DNA of 5,348 nucleotides from assembly GCA_019348575.1 (NCBI GenBank), contig JAHWJE010000146.1, forward strand, positions 1 to 5,348, read 5' to 3'. The notes beneath the pieces were generated by a model. The model made no database searches. It saw nothing but the letters and a program-made list of their open reading frames with translations, and was not told the origin of the DNA. This document shows positions 1 to 5,280 of this stretch, in pieces. Numbering within the stretch: position 1 is the first letter of the stretch; every line of letters begins with the position of its first letter. A program made the translations under genes and the position numbers. Source of the stretch: Actinomycetota bacterium (GTDB lineage Bacteria > Actinomycetota > Thermoleophilia > Solirubrobacterales > Solirubrobacteraceae).

Positions 1-252
1 CGACTCGGCCCGCCGCAGGGCGTTCGCGGCCTTCGTACCCGAGAGTGTCCGCGCCTTCTCCGCCTCTTCTTCCGCCTGGCTCCGCACCTCCTCCCACTCG
101 CGCCGCAGCGGGGCAATCAGGACCGGACCGACGACCTTCAGGATGTCCTCGCGGCTCGTGTAGTGTGCCCCCAGACGCGCCCGCTGGGCCGGATCTAGCG
201 ACCGCTCGAAGAGTGTCCCGAAGATCGCTGGCTCCACCGCCCCCCAGTCGAG
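1..252 (-). pseudogene. MmeI-like class I DNA methyltransferase fragment (segment just before SAM motif I)
   Basis: These 84 codons on the minus strand read LDWGAVEPAIFGTLFERS, then LGAHYTSREDILKVV and PVLIAPLRREWEEVRSQA, then a charged helix with EEEAEKART. This matches from memory the stretch of MmeI/type IIL and related BREX PglX-like methyltransferases that precedes the DPACGSGNFL SAM-binding motif. Such enzymes methylate adenine in a short DNA site and, in MmeI, carry a nuclease domain at the N-terminus. Here that N-terminal part is missing and replaced by flippase sequence. The catalytic motifs (DPACGSG, NPPF) would lie left of base 1, outside the window. It may continue into an intact 3' part there. 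Without its start and nuclease region it is most likely a broken defence gene, or one side of a misassembly. Confidence 0.7.
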
Positions 253-663
253 CCGCGCCCGCGTGTGGCGGACGGCCCACACGGCGACGATCGTGACGGC
301 GACCGCCTCGCTGGCGACGGTGGCGGCCGCCGCCCCGTTGTAGGTGTACGCGGGGATCAGGACGAGGTTGAGCCCGACGTTGACGACGATCGCGACCAGC
401 GTCGCCCACAGCATCCGGCGCTGCAGGTCCGCCGCGACGAGGATGTTCGTGAAGAGCGGGTTCACGAACGAGAAGAGGACCGCGACCGAGAGGATCCGCA
501 GCGGCGTGACCGCCTCCTCGTAGCCCGAGCCGACCAGCAGGGAGACGAGAGGCTGAGCGAGCAGGACCGTGCCGACCGCCGCCGGCAGCGCCAGCAGGCC
601 GAGGAGCAGCAGCAGGCCGAGCAGCCCGGACAGGCCGCGGTGTCCCGCTCTCGAGATCGTCAC
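1..663 (-). CDS. Chimeric ORF: flippase C-terminal region joined in frame to MmeI-like methyltransferase segment (runs off window)
   Basis: An open frame starts at GTG 663-661, with a strong Shine-Dalgarno five bases upstream, and leaves the window at base 1 (221 codons seen). Codons 1 to about 137 are hydrophobic and read like the last third of a Wzx/MOP-superfamily polysaccharide flippase. They hold a leucine-rich membrane segment ending in LALPAAVG, then LVGSGYEEAVTPLRIL, NPLFTNILVAADLQRR, and VVNVGLNLVLIPAYTYNGAA followed by ATVASEA, all typical of that family. At about codon 138 (bases 250-262) it changes abruptly to EPAIFGTLFERSLDP and LGAHYTSREDI, hallmark wording of MmeI-like DNA methyltransferases. 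A flippase should have about 8 more membrane spans before this part, and no known flippase ends in a methyltransferase. It is therefore a chimera of two truncated genes or an assembly join. The pieces are clear to me; their being one functional protein is doubtful. Confidence 0.6.
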   Translation of the reverse strand, partial: MTISRAGHRGLSGLLGLLLLLGLLALPAAVGTVLLAQPLVSLLVGSGYEEAVTPLRILSVAVLFSFVNPLFTNILVAADLQRRMLWATLVAIVVNVGLNLVLIPAYTYNGAAAATVASEAVAVTIVAVWAVRHTRARLDWGAVEPAIFGTLFERSLDPAQRARLGAHYTSREDILKVVGPVLIAPLRREWEEVRSQAEEEAEKARTLSGTKAANALRRAES

Positions 664-672
664 GGTATCCCC
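253..672 (-). pseudogene. Polysaccharide flippase (Wzx/MOP type) C-terminal fragment
   Basis: This is the flippase part of the chimeric minus-strand frame. The homology seems to begin at or slightly before GTG 663 (TISRAGHRG resembles the family's conserved loop before a late membrane span). It covers perhaps four membrane helices and ends at VAVWAVRHTR near base 262. Full flippases of this kind have 12 to 14 helices and more than 400 residues, and this piece has about 137. They move lipid-linked sugar chains across the inner membrane. Such a gene would suit the glycosyltransferase and surface-polymer genes to the right, but it points the opposite way and is cut at both ends, so I treat it as a remnant. 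Confidence 0.6.
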
Positions 673-676
673 TCCC
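669..676 (-). promoter_or_regulatory. Ribosome binding site for the GTG start at 663
   Basis: The minus strand reads GGGAGGGG and then five bases (ATACC) before GTG at 663-661. This is the best Shine-Dalgarno in the left part of the window and is the only reason to place a translation start here. The frame is also open further upstream through the cysteinyl-tRNA synthetase piece, so the start is not forced by a stop codon. Confidence 0.5.
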
Positions 677-696
677 AATAAACACTCTCTACACAC

Positions 697-873
697 CGGG
701 CGCGCCGCGAGGCCGCCGTCGGCCAGCAGGCGCCGTCGGGTCGCCGCCGCCCGCGCCGCGTCCTCCAGCCGCTCGTCCGAGAACGCGATCGGCTGCCGGT
801 AGTGCCCGCCGCTGAAGTACAGGACGAGCGTCTCCCCGCCGACGTCGTCGAGCACCTCGCCGAGCGCCACGAC
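697..873 (-). pseudogene. cysS: Internal fragment of cysteinyl-tRNA synthetase
   Basis: Read on the minus strand, bases 873 down to about 760 encode [19 protein letters not shown], then [19 protein letters not shown] and an alanine/arginine-rich helix ([16 protein letters not shown]). [12 protein letters not shown] with the preceding ETLVLYF is characteristic of the stretch that follows the KMSK loop in bacterial, especially actinobacterial, cysteinyl-tRNA synthetases. The enzyme (normally about 450 residues) charges tRNA-Cys. Only about 40 to 55 residues are present: neither the HIGH nor the KMSKS signature, nor the C-terminal anticodon-binding part, can be seen. The right edge runs into the antisense of the glycosyltransferase gene, and about 20 bases (850-873) fit both genes. 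The left edge fades between about 697 and 730. The frame continues without a stop into the flippase piece. The identification is fairly sure; the exact edges are not. Confidence 0.65.
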
Positions 874-2010
874 GTCGAGCTGATCAGCGTCGTCCGCCGG
901 CGCGACCACCCGTTCTTCCCGTTCCCGGCCGGCGTCACGGTCACGACGCTCGACGACCGCCGCAGGTCGGCGGCGCCGAGCGGCCCGCTGGGGCTCCTGC
1001 GCCGGCTGCTGGGCCTCAGCCCCAGCCTGCTGGTGCACCCCGAGGACTACGCCTTCTCGACCTGCAACGTCTGGACCGATCTTCTGATCGTGCGCAAGAT
1101 CCGCTCGCTGCCGTCGGGCGTCCTGATCACCACGCGGCCGGCCTTCAACCTGCTCGCCGTCAAGCTCGCGCCGCCCGGCGTCGTGACGATCGGCCAGGAG
1201 CACATGAACTTCAACGCCCACCGGCCTGGGCTGGCGGCCGAGATCCGGCGTCAGTACGCGCGGCTGGACGCCCTCGCCGTGCTCACCGAGGATGACCTGC
1301 GCGACTACGGCGAGCTGCTGGCCGCCGGCAGGACGCGGGTCGCCCGGATCCCGAACGCCCTGCCCCGCCTGCACGGGGACCCCTCCCCGCTGGAGGGCAA
1401 GATCGTCCTCGCCGCCGGCAGGCTCACCCCCCAGAAGGGCTTCGACCTCCTGATCCCGGCCTTCGCCGAGGTCGTGCGACGGCACCCGGACTGGATGCTG
1501 CGGATCTACGGCGGCGGCCCGAAGCGGCGCCGGCTGCGCCAGCTGATCCTCGAGCACGAGCTCTACAACAACGTGTTCCTCATGGGCGCGACCGAACACC
1601 TCGGCGAGGAGATGTCGAAGGCGGCGATCTTCGCGCTGAGCTCGCGATACGAGGGATTCGGCATGGTCATCGTCGAGGCGATGAGCAAGGGGCTGCCGGT
1701 CGTGAGCTTCGACTGCCCGCGAGGGCCGAACGAGATCATCACGCACGGGCGCGACGGGCTGCTCGTCCCCAACGGCGACGTGGCGGCGTTCGCGGACGCG
1801 CTGGCGCAGCTGATCGCCGACGAGGACCGGCGCCGCCGGTACGGCGCCGCGGCGATCGAGAAGGCCCGGACGTTCGACATCTCCGTGATCGGTCCGCAGT
1901 GGGAGGCCCTGATCGAGGAGGTTGCGCCGGCGAGCTCGCCGGACGCCGCCGGGACCGGCCCGGGTAGGCTGCGGCTTCCTCGGGACCGCTATGTGCCGGG
2001 AGCGCGTTGA
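802..2010 (+). CDS. Glycosyltransferase family 4 (GT-B fold), N-terminus replaced
   Basis: This gene encodes 402 residues from GTG 802. It is a retaining, nucleotide-sugar-dependent glycosyltransferase, probably cytoplasmic or membrane-associated, extending a surface glycan or glycolipid; donor and acceptor cannot be read. The C-terminal donor domain is complete: [14 protein letters not shown] (about 204-217), [11 protein letters not shown] (235-245), NNVFLMGAT (256-264), and the EX7E motif at E284/E292 in [19 protein letters not shown], followed by PRGPNEII. The N-terminal domain holds [18 protein letters not shown] and GQEHMNFN. The family's first 25 or so residues (beta strand plus glycine-rich GG loop) are absent. 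Homology starts near residue 18, and residues 1-17 are antisense of the cysS fragment. GTG 802 has no Shine-Dalgarno; the next in-frame GTG is at 1033. The gene is probably 5'-truncated or wrongly joined. A non-conserved Pro/Ala/Gly tail follows residue 374. The next gene starts 31 bases after the stop. Confidence 0.8.
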   Translation: MPAAEVQDERLPADVVEHLAERHDVELISVVRRRDHPFFPFPAGVTVTTLDDRRRSAAPSGPLGLLRRLLGLSPSLLVHPEDYAFSTCNVWTDLLIVRKIRSLPSGVLITTRPAFNLLAVKLAPPGVVTIGQEHMNFNAHRPGLAAEIRRQYARLDALAVLTEDDLRDYGELLAAGRTRVARIPNALPRLHGDPSPLEGKIVLAAGRLTPQKGFDLLIPAFAEVVRRHPDWMLRIYGGGPKRRRLRQLILEHELYNNVFLMGATEHLGEEMSKAAIFALSSRYEGFGMVIVEAMSKGLPVVSFDCPRGPNEIITHGRDGLLVPNGDVAAFADALAQLIADEDRRRRYGAAAIEKARTFDISVIGPQWEALIEEVAPASSPDAAGTGPGRLRLPRDRYVPGAR

Positions 2011-2026
2011 CCCGACCACAGAGAGC

Positions 2027-2032
2027 AGGAGG
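2027..2032 (+). promoter_or_regulatory. Ribosome binding site selecting TTG 2042
   Basis: AGGAGG lies nine bases before TTG 2042-2044, in the short gap after the glycosyltransferase stop. The competing in-frame starts, ATG 1991 and GTG/TTG sites before it, lie inside the glycosyltransferase tail with no comparable site and would add only non-conserved residues. This favours the TTG. Confidence 0.6.
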
Positions 2033-2041
2033 AGCACGCCC

Positions 2042-3895
2042 TTGACCCCCGGGCACACGGAGACGACGCGGCCGGCGGCCGGCGCCGACCCGCGCTCCCG
2101 TGGACACGCGCGCGCCTCGGTCCGCCACGCGGCGCGCGGCGCCGCGGCGACCTGCGTGCTGTTCGCCACGGCGCCCGACGACGACGGAGGGCCGGCCGCG
2201 GCGCTGCCGTGGGGCGACGCGACGGTGCTGGCGCGACTGCTCGGGCAGCTCGCCAACCTCGGCGTGCGCCGCGTGCACGTGATCACGCGGCCCGCCTGGG
2301 AGCAGACCCTGGCGTCGTCGATCGACGTCCTCGACGTGTCCGTCCGGCTGCACCCGTCGGCGACCGCCGCCGATGACCTGGCCGTCGTCGCGCAGCTCGT
2401 CCGCGCCAGCCGCGGCGACCTCGTCCTCGCGTATGCCGACATCGTGACCCATCGCGAGGCGCTCGCGGGCCTCCTGGCCGACCCGCGCATCGCGACCGGC
2501 ATCCTCGTCACCGGCGGCTCGATCGGCCATCCGTTCATCTCCACGACGCGCACGATCCGCGGGCGGACCGTCAGCGCGTCGTCGGCCTACCACGCGGTGG
2601 GCGTCCCGAACGCCGGGTTCCTCGGCGTCCTGAAGGTCGGGCCGGCGGAGACGCCGCTGCTGGCCGAGGTGGCCGAGCGCCTGTCGGCGCTCGTGCGCGG
2701 TCCGCTGCCGGCGGGCTGGGAGGAGGAGCTCACACGCAAGCACGCGGCGTGGCGTGCGGCGCTGGAGGAGGCCAAGCGCGAGGAGCGCGCGGCGGCCGAC
2801 GGGCGCGGGCGCGGCGCGGCGGCCGCCGGCGACGCGGGCGCGGACGTCGTCACGCTCTCGCAGGAGGAGGAGCAGGAGCTCGCGCGGCGGAGCGCGGTCG
2901 CGCCCGCCGACGTCGTCTCGCTGCTGCTCGTCGGCCTCGTGCGCGCCGGGACCCACGTCGGCAACAGCTACCTGCGCCGCCTGTTCTGGACGCGCCCCCT
3001 GTCTTTAGAAGGCGTCGAGGAGGCCGCCGAGCAGATCACGTGGTACGACGAGGACCGCGTGCTGCTCGACTCGGCCGTGAAGGCCAACGACGGCTTCTTC
3101 ACGAGCTTCTTCGTGAGCCCGTACTCCAAGTACCTCGCTCGCTGGGCGGCGAGGCGCGGCTGGACGCCGAACGGCGTCACCGTCCTGTCGCTCGCCATCG
3201 GCGTGCTCGCCGCCGTGGCGTTCGCCACCGGAGACCGCGCCGGTCTCGTGGCAGGGGCGGTCCTGCTGCAGCTCGCCTTCACCGCAGACTGCGTGGACGG
3301 CCAGCTCGCCCGCTACACGCGGACGTTCTCCAAGCTCGGCGCGTGGCTGGACTCGATCTTCGACCGGGCGAAGGAGTACATCGTCTATGCGGGCCTGGCG
3401 ATCGGGGCGAGCAGGGGGTTCGGCGACGACGTCTGGATGCTTGCGGCCGGCGCGCTGACGCTGCAGTCCGTCCGCCACACGTTCATCTTCTCGTTCGGCA
3501 CCGACCGTCGCGAGGCGATCGGCAAGGTGCGCCAACCGCCGCTCGAGCAGCCGCGAGACGCCGACGACGGCGCGCTGCGCAGCTCCGCCGCGGAGCTCTT
3601 CTCGCCGGCGCCTGCCGCTGCGCCGCCGACCGCCGTCGCAGCGGCCCCGGGGGCTGGGTGGTCGGCGCGCGACCTCGCGACCCGCGGCCTCGCCGGCTGG
3701 CGCGTCGTGGACCGCCTGCCGGGGCTGCTCTGGGTCAAGCGGGCCGCCGCCTTCCCGATCGGCGAGCGCTTCGCGGCGATCTCGATCACAGCGGCGCTCT
3801 TCGACCCGCGCGTGACGTTCACGGTGCTGCTCGTCTGGGGCACGTTCGCGGCCCTCTACTCGACGGCCGGGCGGCTGTTGCGGTCGGTCCGATGA
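2042..3895 (+). CDS. CDP-alcohol phosphatidyltransferase with N-terminal nucleotidyltransferase-like domain
   Basis: This gene encodes 617 residues from TTG 2042. It is an integral membrane enzyme that moves a phospho-alcohol from a CDP-alcohol to an acceptor alcohol, releasing CMP. The complete family signature is at 416-441: D416-xx-D419-G420-xx-A423-R424-x8-G433-xxx-D437-xxx-D441, the metal- and CDP-binding aspartates, in TADCVDGQLARYTRTFSKLG. Residues about 36-220 look like a Rossmann-type NTP-transferase fold (VLFATAPD, VHVITRPAW, LVLAYADIVTH), but the LAAGxGxRL...PK signature is gone, so this part is probably inactive or binds a partner. A charged helix with an Ala/Arg-rich stretch (about 228-268) links to VGNSYLRRLFW and VLLDSAVKANDGFF. 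A Pro/Ala-rich loop (about 497-540) interrupts the membrane domain before the last helices (about 575-605). The substrate is unknown. The stop TGA overlaps ATG 3892. Codon 322 is TTA, rare in such DNA. The domain call is very sure; the substrate is not. Confidence 0.9.
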   Translation: MTPGHTETTRPAAGADPRSRGHARASVRHAARGAAATCVLFATAPDDDGGPAAALPWGDATVLARLLGQLANLGVRRVHVITRPAWEQTLASSIDVLDVSVRLHPSATAADDLAVVAQLVRASRGDLVLAYADIVTHREALAGLLADPRIATGILVTGGSIGHPFISTTRTIRGRTVSASSAYHAVGVPNAGFLGVLKVGPAETPLLAEVAERLSALVRGPLPAGWEEELTRKHAAWRAALEEAKREERAAADGRGRGAAAAGDAGADVVTLSQEEEQELARRSAVAPADVVSLLLVGLVRAGTHVGNSYLRRLFWTRPLSLEGVEEAAEQITWYDEDRVLLDSAVKANDGFFTSFFVSPYSKYLARWAARRGWTPNGVTVLSLAIGVLAAVAFATGDRAGLVAGAVLLQLAFTADCVDGQLARYTRTFSKLGAWLDSIFDRAKEYIVYAGLAIGASRGFGDDVWMLAAGALTLQSVRHTFIFSFGTDRREAIGKVRQPPLEQPRDADDGALRSSAAELFSPAPAAAPPTAVAAAPGAGWSARDLATRGLAGWRVVDRLPGLLWVKRAAAFPIGERFAAISITAALFDPRVTFTVLLVWGTFAALYSTAGRLLRSVR

Positions 3896-3940
3896 GCGCG
3901 GTCGGCGCCGATCGCGGCCGTCGCCGGCCGGCCGCAGACC

Positions 3941-4552
3941 GTGCTCGGTCTGTACCGCGACGACGGGCCGCTCGCGCGCGCGCTCGGCCAGGCGCTCGGC
4001 GCCCGCGTCGGGCTGCCACCGATCGTCCTCGCTCTCGCCGCCGCCGCACCGCTGCCCGCGGTCCTCGTGCTCGGCGGCGAGGACATCCCGCGGCTCGCCG
4101 TCGGCATCGTGGTCGCCTGGCTCGTCGTGGCGGGCTCGCTGTCGCAGGAGCGCCCGCGCCGCGACCGCTTCACCTGGGCCGTTCCCGCAGTGCTGCGGCT
4201 CGTCGAGTACGTCGGCCTGCTGTGGCTCGCCGCGCTCGCCGGCGACGCGGCCGTCCCCGCCGCCTTCGCGCTGCTGGCGGCGCTCGCCTTCCATCACTAC
4301 GACGTCGTCTACCGGCTGCGCTACCAGGGGGTCGCGCCGCCGCCGTGGGTCGGGCTCATCGCGGGCGGGTGGGAGGGCCGGCTGCTCGTCGGCTTCGGCC
4401 TGCTCGCCGCGGGCGCGCTGCCGGCGGGGTTCTTCATCGCCGCCGCCCTGCTGGCGATCGTCTTCGTCGCCGAGAGCGCGGCAGGATGGGCGCGGGTCGC
4501 CCGCGCGCAGCGCCCCGCGCTGTACGCCGAGGAGGAGGACGAGGCCGAATGA
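3941..4552 (+). CDS. DUF5941-type multi-pass membrane protein (start uncertain)
   Basis: This gene encodes 203 residues from GTG 3941. Hydrophobic segments lie at about 26-44, 50-67, 81-101, 104-117 and 147-180. Conserved-looking loops are GLYRDDGPLARALG (3-16), FHHYDVVYRLRYQG (117-130), and PPPWVGL with GGWEGRLLVG (134-151); the tail is acidic (EEEDEAE). From memory these resemble DUF5941, a domain of unknown function seen next to or fused with CDP-alcohol phosphatidyltransferases of actinobacteria. A role helping that enzyme is inferred from position only. The start is unclear: GTG 3941 has no Shine-Dalgarno, and coding-like sequence in the same frame (IAAVAGRPQT) continues upstream to the TGA (3893-3895) that ends the transferase. 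ATG 3892 overlaps that TGA but is in another frame, and one base fewer near 3905-3911 would bring it into this one. So the gene may be frameshifted, or once fused to its neighbour. Confidence 0.7.
   Translation: MLGLYRDDGPLARALGQALGARVGLPPIVLALAAAAPLPAVLVLGGEDIPRLAVGIVVAWLVVAGSLSQERPRRDRFTWAVPAVLRLVEYVGLLWLAALAGDAAVPAAFALLAALAFHHYDVVYRLRYQGVAPPPWVGLIAGGWEGRLLVGFGLLAAGALPAGFFIAAALLAIVFVAESAAGWARVARAQRPALYAEEEDEAE
4530..4538 (+). promoter_or_regulatory. Ribosome binding site for the nucleotidyltransferase, inside the upstream gene's tail
   Basis: AGGAGGAGG encodes part of the acidic tail of the DUF5941-like protein and also sits 10 to 16 bases before ATG 4549, whose ATG overlaps the upstream TGA (ATGA). 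This is the usual layout for translational coupling. Confidence 0.55.
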
Positions 4553-5280
4553 TCGGGATGGTGCTGGCGGCAGGGGCGGGCGTTCGCCTGCTGCCGCTGA
4601 CCGACGCGCTCCCGAAGACGCTGCTGCCCGTCGACGGGGATCGCTCGATCCTCGACATCACGCTCGCCAACCTCAAGCATGTCGGGCTCGAGCGGGTCGT
4701 GGTCGTGACGGGCTTCGCGTCCGAGCGGATCGAGGAGCGGCTGCCCGAGCTCGAGCGCCGGCACGGAGTCCGCCTCGAGACCGTCTTCAACCCGAAGGCG
4801 GAGGTGTGGAACAACGCCTACTCGCTGTGGTGCGCGCGCGACCACTTCCGTGCGGGCGTGCTGCTCGTCAACGGCGACACGCTGACGCCGCCCGAGGTGC
4901 AGCGGCGACTGCTCGAAGGGCGCGGCGAGCCCGTCGTGATCGCACTCGACGACCAGAAGCGGCTCGGCGAGGAGGAGATGAAGGTCGTCGTCTCGCCCGA
5001 CGGGCGGCTCGAGCGCATCCACAAGCAGCTGGACCCGGGCGCTGCCCACGGCGAGTACATGGGCCTGACGCTGATCGAGCCGGCGGCCGCCGAGGGGCTG
5101 GCCGAGGCGCTCGAGGCGACCTGGCGCCGTGACCCGCAGCTCTACTACGAGGACGGCTTCCAGGAGTACGCGAATCGCGGCGGCCACGTCGGCATCGCTC
5201 CGATCGGCGCGATCGAGTGGGTCGAGATCGACAACCACGACGACCTCAGTCGGGCGCGGGAGATCGCATGCCGGTACTAG
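4549..5280 (+). CDS. Sugar/alcohol-phosphate nucleotidyltransferase (LicC / inositol-1-P cytidylyltransferase-like)
   Basis: This gene encodes 243 residues, a usual length for a single-domain enzyme. It is a cytoplasmic NTP transferase that joins NTP and a phosphorylated sugar or alcohol into an NDP-derivative plus pyrophosphate. The signature LAAGAGVRLLPLT...PKTLLPV is complete (6-28), giving the nucleotide-binding loop and lysine K23. VNGD places a metal aspartate at D110. NPKAEVWNNAYSLWCAR (81-97), EEMKVVV (142-148), GEYMGLTLI (168-176) and EIDNHDDL (226-233) follow the order seen in LicC-type choline-phosphate and inositol-1-phosphate cytidylyltransferases; CTP as donor is inference. ATG 4549 overlaps the previous stop (ATGA) and has a Shine-Dalgarno; ATG 4558 is a weaker alternative. 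The 3' end overlaps the next gene by 13 bases. Its position beside a CDP-alcohol transferase with a degenerate NTP-transferase region suggests that it supplies the activated alcohol. Confidence 0.9.
   Translation: MIGMVLAAGAGVRLLPLTDALPKTLLPVDGDRSILDITLANLKHVGLERVVVVTGFASERIEERLPELERRHGVRLETVFNPKAEVWNNAYSLWCARDHFRAGVLLVNGDTLTPPEVQRRLLEGRGEPVVIALDDQKRLGEEEMKVVVSPDGRLERIHKQLDPGAAHGEYMGLTLIEPAAAEGLAEALEATWRRDPQLYYEDGFQEYANRGGHVGIAPIGAIEWVEIDNHDDLSRAREIACRY
5258..5262 (+). promoter_or_regulatory. Ribosome binding site for ATG 5268
   Basis: GGGAG lies five bases before ATG 5268, inside the end of the nucleotidyltransferase gene. The other in-frame start, ATG 5286, has no such site, so 5268 is preferred. 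Confidence 0.45.

Noticed and set aside
265..681. Plus-strand open frame rich in Asp, Arg and Gln opposite the flippase piece
   Set aside because: Highly repetitive charged composition, and the opposite strand carries recognisable flippase sequence.
2006..2034. TTGACC resembling a -35 box before the phosphatidyltransferase gene
   Set aside because: No AT-rich -10 element at a suitable distance, and the site overlaps the glycosyltransferase stop; an operon-internal position is more likely.
1739..2956. Long minus-strand open frame of about 405 codons
   Set aside because: Low-complexity Arg/Ala/Asp composition, antisense to the glycosyltransferase and phosphatidyltransferase genes; openness is expected at this GC content.
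3917..3934. GC-rich palindromic stretch (GGCCGGCCG) that could form a hairpin after the phosphatidyltransferase stop
   Set aside because: No T-run follows, and the sequence lies in likely coding DNA; such palindromes are common at this GC content.
3005..4297. Minus-strand open frame of about 430 codons
   Set aside because: Same reason: charged, repetitive composition antisense to genes with clear motifs, and no recognisable domain.
2749..4548. Long open plus-strand frame preceding and in phase with the nucleotidyltransferase
   Set aside because: It is arginine/alanine-rich nonsense overlapping two well-supported genes; only the part from 4549 shows family motifs.
4321..5238. Minus-strand open frame of about 305 codons opposite the nucleotidyltransferase
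   Set aside because: Antisense shadow with no motif or ribosome binding site.
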